Shown here one piece after another: positions 1 through 9,554 of a stretch of DNA of 64,000 nucleotides. Every line of letters starts with the position of its first letter. The first letter of the stretch is position 1. A program made the position numbers and the translations under genes. The notes under the pieces are model-generated. The model was not told the origin of the DNA, made no database searches, and worked only from the letters and a program-made list of their open reading frames with translations. The stretch is taken from positions 7,006,001-7,070,000 of the forward strand of contig NZ_CP053452.2 of assembly GCF_013128195.2 (NCBI RefSeq), in the 5' to 3' direction. This stretch comes from Frigoriglobus tundricola. Its GTDB lineage: Bacteria > Planctomycetota > Planctomycetia > Gemmatales > Gemmataceae.

Positions 1-1
1 C

Positions 2-1090
2 GTGATGATTGGCGGATTTCTCGGCGCCGGGAAAACCACCACCGTCTCCCGCCTCGCCCGGCTGTACCAGTCACAGGGCAAACGTGTCGGCGTCGTGACC
101 AACGACCAGGCGCACGACCTCGTGGACACGAACACGCTGCGCGCGCAGGGGCTCGCCGTCGAAGAGGTCCCCGGCGCGTGCTTCTGCTGCCGGTTCGACG
201 ACCTCGTCGGCCGCGTCGGCGCGCTCCAGACCGCCGACCGCCCGGACGTCATACTGGCCGAGCCGGTCGGAAGTTGCACCGATCTGGTCGCGACGGTGAT
301 TCAGCCGTTGAAGGACCTTTACGCGGGCCGGTTCGAGGTGGCCCCGTACGCGGTCCTGTTCAAGCCGAGCCACGGAATTCGCATCCTGAAGAACCAGTCG
401 GCCGGCGGGTTCAGCCCCAAGGCCGCGTACATTTTCAAGAAGCAGCTCGAAGAGGCCGACGCGATCGTGATAAACCGGATCGACGAACTCGACCCGCCAC
501 GGGCCGAAGAATTGTCCCGGCTGGTGGCCGAGCACTTTCCCGGCACGCCCGTGCTCCGCGCGAGCGCCACGACCGGCGCCGGGTTCGAGGCCCTCGCGGA
601 ACTGCTCGATCAGCGGGGCGGGTTCGGTCGGAAGCTGCTCGACATCGACTACGACACCTACGCCGAGGGCGAGGCCGAACTCGGTTGGCTGAACGCGACG
701 GCCCGGCTGCACGGCGCCGCGCCGTTCGATCTCGACGCGCTGCTGACCGCGGTACTCGGGGAACTGGCCGACGCGTGCCGCGCGCTCGGTGGCGAGGTGG
801 CGCACCTGAAGCTGATCGGCATGGACGACGCGGGCGCGTTCGCGGTGGGCAACGTTATCAGCAGCGACACCGCGCCGAAGCTCTCGCTGCCGAGCGGGCT
901 GAAGCCGCGCGAGGCGGAGCTGATCGTGAACGCCCGCGTCGCGATCGACCCGACGGTGCTGGAGGCGGAAGTGAAGCGGGTGGTCGCCGCGCAGGCGGCC
1001 CGCGCGGGGGTGACCGCGGAGTTCCGCACGAGCCAGAGCCTCCGCCCCGGTCGGCCGGTACCGACCCACCGGTACACCGAGGCGAAGTGA
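2..1090 (+). CDS. CobW/YjiA-family GTPase (metal chaperone type), 5' end cut
   Basis: SIMIBI-class GTPase of the CobW/COG0523 family, which uses GTP to insert or handle metal ions such as zinc, cobalt or nickel in the cytoplasm. The reading frame enters from the window edge. The Walker A sequence GGFLGAGKTT lies only four residues into the visible part, so probably just 5-10 residues are missing. The metal-binding CxCC motif that defines the family is present as CFCC at about residue 60. NRID near residue 155 fits the guanine-specificity motif. The C-terminal half (about 220-362) is the less conserved CobW-C region. Which metal it serves cannot be read from the sequence. A DUF427 gene follows 27 bases downstream on the same strand. 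Confidence 0.9.
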   Translation: MMIGGFLGAGKTTTVSRLARLYQSQGKRVGVVTNDQAHDLVDTNTLRAQGLAVEEVPGACFCCRFDDLVGRVGALQTADRPDVILAEPVGSCTDLVATVIQPLKDLYAGRFEVAPYAVLFKPSHGIRILKNQSAGGFSPKAAYIFKKQLEEADAIVINRIDELDPPRAEELSRLVAEHFPGTPVLRASATTGAGFEALAELLDQRGGFGRKLLDIDYDTYAEGEAELGWLNATARLHGAAPFDLDALLTAVLGELADACRALGGEVAHLKLIGMDDAGAFAVGNVISSDTAPKLSLPSGLKPREAELIVNARVAIDPTVLEAEVKRVVAAQAARAGVTAEFRTSQSLRPGRPVPTHRYTEAK

Positions 1091-1117
1091 CAGGCACACA
1101 ACTCAGGAGGGCGGGCC

Positions 1118-1612
1118 ATGCGTACGCGGCGGATCGAACCCGGTCCCGGTCAGGAGTCCGTCTGGGATTACCCGCGGCCGCCGCGTCTGGAGGACTGCGG
1201 GCGGCACCTCGTCGTCCGGTTCAACGGCGTCGTGGTGGCCGAAACACGCCGGGGCAAACGGGTGCTGGAGACCAGCCACCCCCCGGTGTATTACTTTCCG
1301 CCAGAGGACGTGCGGGCCGAACACCTCGTCCGGGCGCCCGGCGGGAGCTTCTGCGAGTTCAAGGGCGCGGCCGGCTATTACACGGTCGCCGTCGGGGACC
1401 GCGAGGCGCCCAAGGCCGCGTGGTTCTACCCCGACCCGACGCCGGAGTTCGAGGGCATCCGAGGCTTCATTGCCTTCTACGCCGGGCCGATGGACGAGTG
1501 CCGAGTGGACGGTCAGCTCGTAACGCCGCAACCCGGAGGGTTCTACGGCGGGTGGGTGACCCCGGACGTGGTCGGGCCGTTCAAGGGCGAACCGGGAACG
1601 GCGTGGTGGTGA
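1118..1612 (+). CDS. DUF427 domain protein
   Basis: A 164-residue protein covering a single DUF427 domain, a small beta-barrel family of unknown function common in bacteria. The pattern HLVVRFNGVVVAET, then TSHPPVYYFPPEDV, then FCEFKGAAGYYTV matches that family. The ATG is preceded by a strong AGGAGGG ribosome-binding site. It lies 27 bases after the CobW-type gene and is probably co-transcribed with it. The next 276 bases to the convergent ferredoxin gene show no convincing gene. Confidence 0.85.
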   Translation: MRTRRIEPGPGQESVWDYPRPPRLEDCGRHLVVRFNGVVVAETRRGKRVLETSHPPVYYFPPEDVRAEHLVRAPGGSFCEFKGAAGYYTVAVGDREAPKAAWFYPDPTPEFEGIRGFIAFYAGPMDECRVDGQLVTPQPGGFYGGWVTPDVVGPFKGEPGTAWW

Positions 1613-1888
1613 TCGGACCGGGCGGAACGACAGGGGCTCACGGCGGCGGTCGCCGTGATGACCCCCGGTCACATTTCCTCCTCGCTTGGTCCGCTAAAGG
1701 GGGCGGAACGTACCTGCTCTCCTTGGATGCGTAGGATCGCGTCGCGGACAAACCGTGCCAGCGCGACCGCTCCCACGGTCCCCGGGGTGCACACGGCCGT
1801 TCCGGGCCGGTGTGCGGATCTGCGCTCTGCTCGCTGTCCGTCGCCTCTTGTTTTCTGTGGCTTCTTCTAGATCGGCGGCCACGCTCGG

Positions 1889-2317
1889 TCAGCCCCCGCG
1901 TTTCGCCACCGCCTCGGATTCGTCCGCGTTGTTCGGCAGCGGGTTGCGGGCGAAGACCCATTCCTCGATCGGCTTGCCGTCGATGAGGTGCTCCTGCACG
2001 AAGCGCGGGATGCGGTCGGCGGTCATGCCGCCGTACCACGTTCCTTCGGGGTACACCACCATGATCGGGCCGCCGGTGCAGACGCGCAGGCACCCGACCT
2101 TCGTGCGGTAGCACGCGCTCGGGCCGGTCGCGAGCGACAGGTTCCGCGCCTTCAGTTCGCCCTTGAGGGCGTCCCATGCGTCCTGCGCGCCCTGCGCCCC
2201 CTGCGCCCCCACCGCGGCGCAGCACGGCTCACCGACGCACAGGAACACGTGCCGGTGGAACTGGCCGATCAGCAAGTTCTCGGCGATCGTGGCCAGCTTG
2301 TCGTTCGGCTCGGACAT
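1889..2317 (-). CDS. Thioredoxin-like [2Fe-2S] ferredoxin
   Basis: A 142-residue protein of the thioredoxin-fold [2Fe-2S] ferredoxin family. Cluster ligands are visible as CVGEPCC near residue 27 and CLRVCTGGP near residue 75, the usual four-cysteine layout, followed by a conserved acidic GxTxDRIPRFVQEHL segment. It probably transfers electrons in the cytoplasm; the partner is unknown. A three-fold GAQ repeat (about residues 37-45) sits between the ligand pairs. The start at 2317 is chosen because the frame upstream runs antisense through the P-type ATPase gene and has no family similarity. It lies 29 bases downstream of the ATPase gene. Confidence 0.85.
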   Translation of the reverse strand: MSEPNDKLATIAENLLIGQFHRHVFLCVGEPCCAAVGAQGAQGAQDAWDALKGELKARNLSLATGPSACYRTKVGCLRVCTGGPIMVVYPEGTWYGGMTADRIPRFVQEHLIDGKPIEEWVFARNPLPNNADESEAVAKRGG

Positions 2318-2346
2318 GCCCCTCTCCAACGGCGCCCCTTGCTGTC

Positions 2347-5300
2347 TCACACCGCGGCGCGGATGCGCCGGGCGATCTCGGCGAACACCAGCACGCTCGC
2401 CGTGGATACCGCGATCACCGCCCAGTCTATCACCGCCAGCGGCTCCACGTTGAACACCCGCCCGCCGAACGTGACGATCAGCACCTGCCCGACCACCGTG
2501 AGCGACGCGATCACCAGGAACTGCGGGTTCTCGAACAGCCGGTGCAGGCCGGACTCGTCCGGCGTCAGCGACCGGCAGTTGATCTGGTTCCACACCTGGA
2601 AGAACACGTACACGGTGAAGAAGATCGTCACCTGGCGCAGCGTGAGCTGGGGGAAGTCGGTCGACACGACCTCGCCCCCGCCGAACCAGCCCGCCCGCTG
2701 CATCCCGAGCAGCAGCGTGATCATCACCACCACGAAGAACGTGCCCGTGATGAAGATGTTGCCGAGCATCGCGGGTGTGAGGATGCTCTCGTCGCGGCGC
2801 TTCGGCGGCCGGCGCATCAGGTTCGCCCGTGGCGGCTCGCTGCACAGCGCGATGGCCGCGAACGTGTCCATGATGACGTTGATCCACAGCAGTTGCAGCA
2901 CGGTGAACGGCGGCTTGAGGCCGAGGAACGGCCCCAGGAACGCGATGATGAGCGCGGACACGTTGATCGTGAGCTGGAACTGAATGAACCGCTGGATGTT
3001 CTCGTACAGCGCGCGGCCCCAGTGGACGCCGCGGACGATCGTGCTGAACGCGTCGTCCAGCAGCACGATCTTGCTCGCCTCTTTCGCTACTTCCGTGCCC
3101 GAAATGCCCATCGCGAGCCCCACATCGGCCTTCTTCAGCGAGGGCGCGTCGTTCGTGCCGTCGCCGGTCATCGCGACGACGTGATTGAGTTCCTGGAGCA
3201 GCTTCACCATCCGGTACTTGTCCAGCGGGCGGGCGCGGGCCAGGATGCGCAGGTCCGGCAGCTTCGCCTTCAGTTCGTCGTCGGAGAGGGCGTTGAACTC
3301 GGCCGATGTGAGCGCGAACGAGCCCGGCGCGTCGAGCAGGCCGATCTCCCGCCCGATGGCGCGGGCCGTCTCGATCGTGTCGCCGGTGATCATCTTCACC
3401 TCGATCCCCGCGGTGCGGCACTGGCGCACGGCCTCCTTTACGTCGTCGCGGAGCGGGTCGCGGATGCCCACCCAGCCGGTGAACACCAGTTCGGCCTCCA
3501 GTTCCGTGCGGCGGGGGTGGATCGCGCGCTCGTCGTGCGGGAAGTCGGCCGGCAGTTCGGCGTGGGCGAACGCGAGCGTCCGCATGGCGTCGCCGGCCGC
3601 CTGCGCGATCTGCGACTGGATCTGGGCGCGCACCTCGGGGATGAGGTCGTGAACCGTGCCGTCGGCCCCGAGGTACTTGTGGCACTCGGCGAGGATCGCC
3701 TCCGGCGCGCCCTTGACCAGCACGACCGCCCGGCCGTCCACCTGCGCGACCGTCGTCATTCGCTTGCGGTCGGACGAAAAGTGGACCTGGTACAGCACCG
3801 GGTGGCGCTGGCGGAGGGCGACGTAACTCAGCCCCTCGGCCCGGAACCACGCGCCGGCCCCGAGCCAGTTCAGGAGCGCGCCCTCGGTGCTGTTGCCGAC
3901 GGTCATCAGCTTCCCGTTCTTTTCTTCCAGACTCGCCGTGGAGTTCGAGGCCGCATTGACGATCAGCCACCACAGGGGGGAGCCGGGGTTGGCTCCGCCG
4001 CCCGCGACCATGCCCGTGTGCGCGAGACCGGGATCGGGCCCGAACGCGGCCCCGCCCAGCCCGACGCGCGACACCGTCATCTTGTTCTGCGTGAGCGTGC
4101 CCGTCTTGTCGGAGCAGATGACGGTGGCCGAGCCGATGGTTTCGCACGCGACCAGTTGCCGCACGAGCGAGTTCGCCTTGCTCATCTTCCGCCACGCGAT
4201 CGCCAGCGACACGGTCACGCTCATGGGCAGCCCCTCGGGCACCGCCACCACGACGATGATGACCATGTACACGAAGTACGCGAGCAGCGCGCGCACGCTG
4301 GCGAGCAGCACCTTGCCGGCGTCCTCGCCCGGCCCCGGCAGGCGCACCTCGCCGGTCCACAGCCCTTGAACGAGGAGCGCGACGAAGATCGCAACGGCCG
4401 CGATATAGCCGATCTTGCTAATGAGCCCCGCGAGAACCTCCAGTTTCTCTTGCAGCGGCGTGGACGCCTTCGAAATCGTGAGCTTCTGCTGGACGCGCGC
4501 TTCGCGCGACTCCGGCGCTCCCGTTTCGGCCCCCCCTGCGGGCGTGCTTTCTTCTTCCGGCTCGCCGCCCAGCCGCCGGGCGATCTGGCCGATCATCGTG
4601 TCGTCGCCCACGTTCGTGACGGTCATCTGGCCGACGCCGTCCACCACCTGCGTGGCGCGGAACACGCACCCGGGCTGCTCCGGGCCGTCGGAAATTTCGT
4701 CCGGGCCGGAGAGCGCCTTCCGCACCGGCTCGCTCTCGCCGGTCATGAGCGACTGGTCGAGGAACAGCTCGTTCGCCTTGACCACCCGGCCGTCGGCCGG
4801 GATCTCGTCGCCCATTTCGAGCCGCACGAGGTCGCCGACCACCACGTCTTCGAGGGCGATCGTTTGCACGCCGCCGTTCCGCTGCACCTTCACGCGGACG
4901 GAGTCCTTGGCCGCGTTCAGCTTCTCGAACTCCTTGTCGCTGCGGTACTCGCTGAAGAACGCGACGCCCGTCGCCAGCACGACGGCCACCATCACCGCCA
5001 GCCCCTCGTAGGAGGGCTGGCCGAGCGCGACGCTCAGGCCCACGAGGGCCGCGGCCAGCCCGAACAGGACGGACGGCACCCAGTCGCCGAGCTTCGCAAC
5101 CGCCGCGCCCACGAGGACCGCGAGCACCGCGCCGAGGGCGAGGCCGCCGGCCAGGGCCGAGGCGTCGAAGAGGTCCACCACGATCTTGAGCAGCGACGCG
5201 GCGAGGAGGATCTTGATGATCGGCTCGTCGAACTTCTCGAGGAACTTCTTCCACACCGGCTCGTGCGGGAGCGGGGTGAGGCGGTTGGCGCCGAACCGCG

Positions 5301-5385
5301 CGCGGGCGTCCGCGACCTGGGCGTCGGTCAGCCCGGTCTCGGTCGCGTTCGGGAACAGCTCGGACACGGCGCGCAGGGAACGCAT
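2347..5385 (-). CDS. Cation-translocating P-type ATPase, calcium (PMCA) type
   Basis: A 1012-residue P2-type ATPase. An N-terminal cation-ATPase domain with LPHEPVWKKFLEKFDEP is followed by membrane helices. The actuator segment is near residue 190. The phosphorylation motif DKTGTLT places the catalytic Asp near residue 422, and the hinge GDGTNDAPSLKKADVG is near 740. A C-terminal helical bundle has PPRANLMRRPPKRRDESI and FFVVV stretches. The order and IRRFIQFQLTIN-type segment fit the plasma-membrane calcium pump subfamily, which exports Ca2+ using ATP; substrate is inferred. An acidic TPAGGAETGAPESREA insert near 290 separates the actuator from the next helices. The start at 5385 (MRSLRAV) is preferred over an upstream in-frame start at 5511, because the extra 42 residues look non-native. 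Confidence 0.92.
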   Translation of the reverse strand: MRSLRAVSELFPNATETGLTDAQVADARARFGANRLTPLPHEPVWKKFLEKFDEPIIKILLAASLLKIVVDLFDASALAGGLALGAVLAVLVGAAVAKLGDWVPSVLFGLAAALVGLSVALGQPSYEGLAVMVAVVLATGVAFFSEYRSDKEFEKLNAAKDSVRVKVQRNGGVQTIALEDVVVGDLVRLEMGDEIPADGRVVKANELFLDQSLMTGESEPVRKALSGPDEISDGPEQPGCVFRATQVVDGVGQMTVTNVGDDTMIGQIARRLGGEPEEESTPAGGAETGAPESREARVQQKLTISKASTPLQEKLEVLAGLISKIGYIAAVAIFVALLVQGLWTGEVRLPGPGEDAGKVLLASVRALLAYFVYMVIIVVVAVPEGLPMSVTVSLAIAWRKMSKANSLVRQLVACETIGSATVICSDKTGTLTQNKMTVSRVGLGGAAFGPDPGLAHTGMVAGGGANPGSPLWWLIVNAASNSTASLEEKNGKLMTVGNSTEGALLNWLGAGAWFRAEGLSYVALRQRHPVLYQVHFSSDRKRMTTVAQVDGRAVVLVKGAPEAILAECHKYLGADGTVHDLIPEVRAQIQSQIAQAAGDAMRTLAFAHAELPADFPHDERAIHPRRTELEAELVFTGWVGIRDPLRDDVKEAVRQCRTAGIEVKMITGDTIETARAIGREIGLLDAPGSFALTSAEFNALSDDELKAKLPDLRILARARPLDKYRMVKLLQELNHVVAMTGDGTNDAPSLKKADVGLAMGISGTEVAKEASKIVLLDDAFSTIVRGVHWGRALYENIQRFIQFQLTINVSALIIAFLGPFLGLKPPFTVLQLLWINVIMDTFAAIALCSEPPRANLMRRPPKRRDESILTPAMLGNIFITGTFFVVVMITLLLGMQRAGWFGGGEVVSTDFPQLTLRQVTIFFTVYVFFQVWNQINCRSLTPDESGLHRLFENPQFLVIASLTVVGQVLIVTFGGRVFNVEPLAVIDWAVIAVSTASVLVFAEIARRIRAAV

Positions 5386-5462
5386 ACGGCAACTCGTCGG
5401 GGGGGTGTTCGGTGGTTCGTACCTGGTGGTTCGCGGACCGGGCGCGGCGATTTCAAAACGCA

Positions 5463-5490
5463 CGAGCCGCAGGCTTGCACCTGCGGCTCG
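5463..5490. terminator. 11-bp hairpin between frr and the P-type ATPase gene
   Basis: Arms CGAGCCGCAGG and CCTGCGGCTCG at 5463-5473 and 5480-5490 pair perfectly around a 6-base loop. No U-tract follows on the minus strand, so this may be an attenuator or mRNA-stabilising structure and not a classic terminator. Confidence 0.4.
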
Positions 5491-5523
5491 ACCGAAACGG
5501 GGCCCGGGCACCGCACGAACCGG

Positions 5524-6084
5524 TCACTGCTCCAGCACTTCTTTTTCCTTGGACGCGCTGAGGGCGTCGATCTTGCCCTCGTACGCCTTCAGCAGGTCCT
5601 GCATCTTCGCTTTGCCCTTGTCGCGGTCGTCCTCGGTCATCGTTTTGGCCTTTTCGGCGTCGTCGAAGTGCTTGTTGCCGTCGCGGCGGATGTTGCGGCA
5701 CGACACCTTCGCGGCCTCGCCCGACTTCTTGATCTGGGCGACGATCTTCTTCCGCTGGTCGCCGCTCATCGCCGGGATCGACAGGCGGATCACCTTGCCG
5801 TCGTTGTTGGGAGCCAGGCCCATGTCGCTGGCCCGGATCGCCTTCTCGATCTCCTTCAGGCTCTCCGCGACGTACGGCTTGATGACGATGCTGGAGGCGT
5901 CCGGGCAGGTGACCGAGGCGACGTCGCGGATCGGGGACATGGTGCCGTAGTTGTCCACGCGGATCGCGTCGAGCATCTGCGGCGACGCCCGGCCGGTCCG
6001 CAGCCCGCGCAGGTCGTTGCGGAACACGTCCAGCGCCTTCTCCATGCGGTCCTCGGAGTCCTTCAGAATTTGTTGGGTGTTCAT
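5524..6084 (-). CDS. frr: Ribosome recycling factor
   Basis: At 186 residues this is the normal length for ribosome recycling factor. Working with EF-G in the cytoplasm, that factor splits the post-termination ribosome. Diagnostic segments are LRTGRASPQMLDAIRVDNYG near residue 30 and IRLSIPAMSGDQRKKIVAQ near 105, with a charged helical C-terminus. A pyrH gene lies immediately upstream on the same strand, the widely conserved pyrH-frr order. One unusual point is the TCPDASSIVIKPYV segment, where most homologues read QPFD at the domain junction; the fold-defining residues are otherwise intact. Confidence 0.97.
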   Translation of the reverse strand: MNTQQILKDSEDRMEKALDVFRNDLRGLRTGRASPQMLDAIRVDNYGTMSPIRDVASVTCPDASSIVIKPYVAESLKEIEKAIRASDMGLAPNNDGKVIRLSIPAMSGDQRKKIVAQIKKSGEAAKVSCRNIRRDGNKHFDDAEKAKTMTEDDRDKGKAKMQDLLKAYEGKIDALSASKEKEVLEQ

Positions 6085-6219
6085 GGCTCGGGGTCCTGGG
6101 TCGTTGATCCGACGTCACCGGCAGTGTTATTCGCATTGTCGCAGGTCGGCGGGGCGGTGGAAAGGTGGCCCGATGCGGCCGCCCGCACGGTCCGGACCGG
6201 CCCCGACCGCCCCGACCGG

Positions 6220-6963
6220 TCACCCCGTGACGATGGTCCCGATGGGCTGGCCGGCGATGGCCTTTTCGATCGCGGCGTCCTGCTTGTAGTCGAACACCAG
6301 GATCGGGAGCTTCGCCAGCCGGCACATCTCGAACGCGCCGATGTCCATCACCCCGAGCTGCTTCTGGATCACCTGATCGAAGGTGAGGCGGTCGAACTTC
6401 TCCGCGTAATCGTTCTTCTTCGGATCGACGTTGTACACGCCGTCCACCTTGGTCGCTTTCAGCAGCACGTCGGCGAGCAGCTCGGTCCCGCGGAGGGCGG
6501 CGGCGGTGTCGGTGGTGACGAACGGGTTGCCGGTGCCGCCCGCGAGGATGACGATGCGGCCCTTTTCCAGGTGCCGCAGCGCCCGGCGGCGGATGTACGG
6601 CTCGGCCACCGTTTCCATGCGCACCGCGCTCTGCAACCGGGTCTCGACGCCCATCGCCTCCAGGGTGTCCTGAAGGGCCAGCCCGTTCATCACGGTGGCG
6701 AGCATGCCCATGTAGTCGGCGGTCGCGGGCTTGATGGTCTCGGCGCCGGCCGTGAACTGCGCGCCGCGGAGCAGGTTCCCGCCGCCGATCACGACGGCGA
6801 GCTGCACCCCGCGCCCGGCCACCCGGGCGAGCTGCTCGGCGATCGCCTTGGTCTTGTCGAGGCTGATGCCCAACTTGTTGTCGCCGTAGCCGAGCGACTC
6901 CCCGCTCAGTTTGAGCAGGACGCGCTTGAAGTGCGGGGCGAGCGGGTCGGCGGTGTCGGTCAT
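6220..6963 (-). CDS. pyrH: UMP kinase
   Basis: Bacterial hexameric UMP kinase (amino-acid-kinase fold), phosphorylating UMP to UDP in pyrimidine nucleotide synthesis. Visible motifs are the N-terminal LLKLSGESL, VVIGGGNLLRG near residue 58, the uridine-binding YMGMLATVMNGLALQDTLE, and GGTGNPFVTTDTAAALR near 145. The 247-residue length is typical. The start at 6963 (MTDTADPL) places the first beta strand at the normal distance; the frame upstream to 7068 is Ala/Arg-rich and looks non-coding. frr follows, so this is a pyrH-frr pair. Confidence 0.97.
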   Translation of the reverse strand: MTDTADPLAPHFKRVLLKLSGESLGYGDNKLGISLDKTKAIAEQLARVAGRGVQLAVVIGGGNLLRGAQFTAGAETIKPATADYMGMLATVMNGLALQDTLEAMGVETRLQSAVRMETVAEPYIRRRALRHLEKGRIVILAGGTGNPFVTTDTAAALRGTELLADVLLKATKVDGVYNVDPKKNDYAEKFDRLTFDQVIQKQLGVMDIGAFEMCRLAKLPILVFDYKQDAAIEKAIAGQPIGTIVTG

Positions 6964-7068
6964 GGCGGTGCGGGCAGGCGCAAAGAGAAGAGCGCCGGCG
7001 CGACGTGCGGCGGCGCGGGCGATTCGTTCAGAGTACGAACCGCCCGCGCCGCCGTCCGCGCCGCGCAC

Positions 7069-7839
7069 TCACTTGGGGACCGAACAGCCGCCGAACTTCA
7101 TGAACATCATCATCATCATGAAGCACAGAATGACGGCCGCGACGATCTTGAGGACGAGGGGCTGCTCGGTACGCAGGTACCCGATACAGCCGAACGCCAC
7201 GAACAGGAACCCGAACATCAGCCCGTACATTTCGTACCACACGTCACGGCGGTTGTCGATCTTGGTACTTTCCGCGCTGAGCGCGGCCTCTTTGATCCGC
7301 TTGGAGTACTCCTCGTCGAGTTTCTCGGCGCCCTCTTGTACCGCTTTTCGGTCGGCGTCGCTCCAGTCGCTCGGTTTTTTGTTCTTCGGAGCGAGCGCGT
7401 CTTTCTTGACTTTCAGCTCGTTGGTGAGCTTCTCAACGTTGGCGTTGGCGCGCTCGGTGCCGGCCGTGCCGATGATCGGGAAGGAGGTGAACACGATCAC
7501 CAGGAACACGCCGAACCCGAACAGCAGGGTCGGGATGCCGCCGACGGCGGTGAGCGCTCCGTTAATGGCGGCAAACGGGTTCGGCCGCGGTCCGCGGTCG
7601 TAGGATTTGCCCGTTTTCTTCCTCCGGGGCGCTTCGTCCTCCTCGTCCTCCTCGTCTTCTTCGACCGCGGCCGGAACGGGCGCCGGTTTCGGGTCCGAAG
7701 CACCAGTCCCGCCGTCCAGCTCCAGACCGTCCTCCGTGACCTTCAGCGCGGTGCTGCACTTCTTGCACTTGAGTTTCCGGCCGATGTCTTTCGCGGCGAC
7801 GTTGTAAACGGCCCCGCACGTTGGACACGCTGTGTTCAT
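7069..7839 (-). CDS. MJ0042-type zinc-finger membrane protein
   Basis: A 256-residue protein of unknown function. The N-terminus carries a zinc-ribbon of the MJ0042/DUF type (CPTCGAVY at 5 and KCKKC at about 24). An acidic low-complexity linker (EEDEEDEEDE, about 61-70) follows, then a hydrophobic segment near 100-122, a charged helical loop, and two further membrane segments at about 205-250. A Met-rich run, FMMMMMFMKFGG, lies near the C-terminus. Proteins with this zinc ribbon joined to membrane helices are frequent in planctomycetes, but their role is not established. It is the first gene of a same-strand run leading into pyrH and frr. Confidence 0.75.
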   Translation of the reverse strand: MNTACPTCGAVYNVAAKDIGRKLKCKKCSTALKVTEDGLELDGGTGASDPKPAPVPAAVEEDEEDEEDEAPRRKKTGKSYDRGPRPNPFAAINGALTAVGGIPTLLFGFGVFLVIVFTSFPIIGTAGTERANANVEKLTNELKVKKDALAPKNKKPSDWSDADRKAVQEGAEKLDEEYSKRIKEAALSAESTKIDNRRDVWYEMYGLMFGFLFVAFGCIGYLRTEQPLVLKIVAAVILCFMMMMMFMKFGGCSVPK

Positions 7840-8060
7840 AAGGGCTTCCAGAGAGGTACGTTACAGCCGATTCGGTGGTGGATTGCCGTGCGAGGACCCG
7901 CAGACATTCGTTGTCCGCTGTGCAGAGCATTTCGCTTCGATTCGGCCACGGAGCGGCCTTATTGTCGATGTCGGGAACGAGCAAAACGGATGAGTTCAGG
8001 CGGATTCTAAAGTCGGGTTCGAGGGGATGCAAGCGCGAGGACAGGAGAACGGTGCGAATA

Positions 8061-9389
8061 TCAGGTTCCATCGTTGCGGTGGCGCGGGTGCGTCACGCGG
8101 TGCCTCAGTTGGTGCGCGGCCTCGATTCCGTTCAACAGGCCGGGCACGAGGTCGGAAACCGCGACCGGAGCGTAGCCGGGCGGAGCGGCCTGCACGTTGC
8201 CGCCCACCTCGACGCGGACCGGTCGGCCGTTCCGGACGTCCGAGAGAATGCTCATGCCGTAGCGGGTGAGGCGGTTGCAAGAGAGGTCGAGCACTTGAAC
8301 GCGGTCGAAGAGCGCATCGAACAGGGCACGGGCGGCGGACACCCCCCGGTCCTCGAGCTGGTTGTGGCCGAGCTTGAGAACCTTCAACCGGCCCAGGTGC
8401 GGCGAGCGGAGCAGGGCGGCCACGCCCGCGTCACCGAGGTAGTTCCCGGTGAGGTCGAGTTCGGTACAGGCGGCCAGGGCCGGGCACGCGGCCAGGGCCG
8501 CTGCACCGATCGGGCCAATAGCGTTGGACCGCAGTTCCAGTTTCGAATCGTCCGCCAGCACGCGTGCGAACAGGGGCGACGCGGCCAGCGCCTTGACGCC
8601 CGCGTCACCGATGTTGTTGTTGTTGACGCTGAACGTGCGGAGCCGGTCCATCGCGCGGCTCCCGACGACCGCCGCGGCGCCCGCCGCGTCGATCTCGTTT
8701 CCCGACACGTCGAGCGCGGTCAGCCCCGCGAAGAACGGCGAGTCCGCGAGCGCCCGGAGCCCGCAGCCGGTGATGCGGTCGTTGTCGTTGAGCGCCAGCG
8801 TGGTCAGTTCCAGCAGGTGGCAGCAGCGCGCGAGCGCGTCCACCCCGCCGTCGTCCAGGCCGTTGAAACCGAGATCGAGGGCCTCGAGCTGCTTGAGGAA
8901 CGGCGACCGGAGGAGGGCGACCAGCCCGGCGTTGCCGAGGTCGCCGCTACAGAGGTCGAGTGCGCGGACGCGCGCGAGCAGCGGCGACGCGGCCAGCTTC
9001 GCCAGCAACGGTGCGGGGTCGAGTAGCCGCAGGCGCCGGACGCGGAGGCGCCGGAACAGGTCGTCCCCGCGCGCGAGGAACGTGTCGGCATCGACCGAAA
9101 CGGAATCGGGGATGCCGCGGTGGAAATCGACGCTGACGACCAGCCCGGCGAGGTGGGCGGTCCAGGCGGCACGGGTGCGGGCGAGCAGTTCGACCTGGCG
9201 GTCGCTCAGCGCCGGGCGGCGCGGGTCGTCGGCCCCGAGCCGCGCGAGGGCGAGCTGCACGCGAATGAGTTCCGCCCGGTCCGGCTCGCCGGAATCGTCG
9301 AGGAAGTCGGCGTACACCAGTCGCGGGCGGTCGTCCGCGTACCGATCGAACACCGCGTCGAGGAACGGCTGCTCGTCCGTGAAGTACAT
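8061..9389 (-). CDS. Leucine-rich-repeat protein with TIGR02996 N-terminal domain
   Basis: A 442-residue protein. The first ~50 residues, with RPRLVYADFLDDSGEPDRAELIRVQ, match the TIGR02996 repeat-companion domain, which in Gemmata-like bacteria precedes LRR arrays. From about residue 130 come repeated units of roughly 24-28 residues with the ribonuclease-inhibitor style pattern LxxLxLxxNxIxxxGxxALA. Function is unknown; LRR arrays normally bind protein partners. No signal peptide is seen, so a cytoplasmic location is inferred. A second, interrupted paralogue lies at 11905-13445, on the other side of a divergent ROK kinase gene. Confidence 0.88.
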   Translation of the reverse strand: MYFTDEQPFLDAVFDRYADDRPRLVYADFLDDSGEPDRAELIRVQLALARLGADDPRRPALSDRQVELLARTRAAWTAHLAGLVVSVDFHRGIPDSVSVDADTFLARGDDLFRRLRVRRLRLLDPAPLLAKLAASPLLARVRALDLCSGDLGNAGLVALLRSPFLKQLEALDLGFNGLDDGGVDALARCCHLLELTTLALNDNDRITGCGLRALADSPFFAGLTALDVSGNEIDAAGAAAVVGSRAMDRLRTFSVNNNNIGDAGVKALAASPLFARVLADDSKLELRSNAIGPIGAAALAACPALAACTELDLTGNYLGDAGVAALLRSPHLGRLKVLKLGHNQLEDRGVSAARALFDALFDRVQVLDLSCNRLTRYGMSILSDVRNGRPVRVEVGGNVQAAPPGYAPVAVSDLVPGLLNGIEAAHQLRHRVTHPRHRNDGT

Positions 9390-9554
9390 GAGCGCATGGT
9401 ACCTTACGGCGCCGGCGAGTGCCAGCGCACGTCGCCCGTTCTTTCGGTTCGGTGAGGGGAGTGTTAGGAGCCGTTTCCGGCGCCGTTGCCGCGCGCACCG
9501 CAACTGCGTGAAATGGAAGCGTGAACGCGGGGCGCATTCTGGCCGGAGAGATTC

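Noticed and set aside
1613..1888. A 71-codon plus-strand frame in the gap after the DUF427 gene
   Set aside because: No domain, poor RBS, composition like non-coding DNA.
2176..8010. A 1944-codon open frame on the plus strand antisense to the ATPase, frr, pyrH and MJ0042 genes
   Set aside because: Arg/His/Pro-rich composition with no domain; it is the GC-rich antisense shadow of well-supported minus-strand genes.
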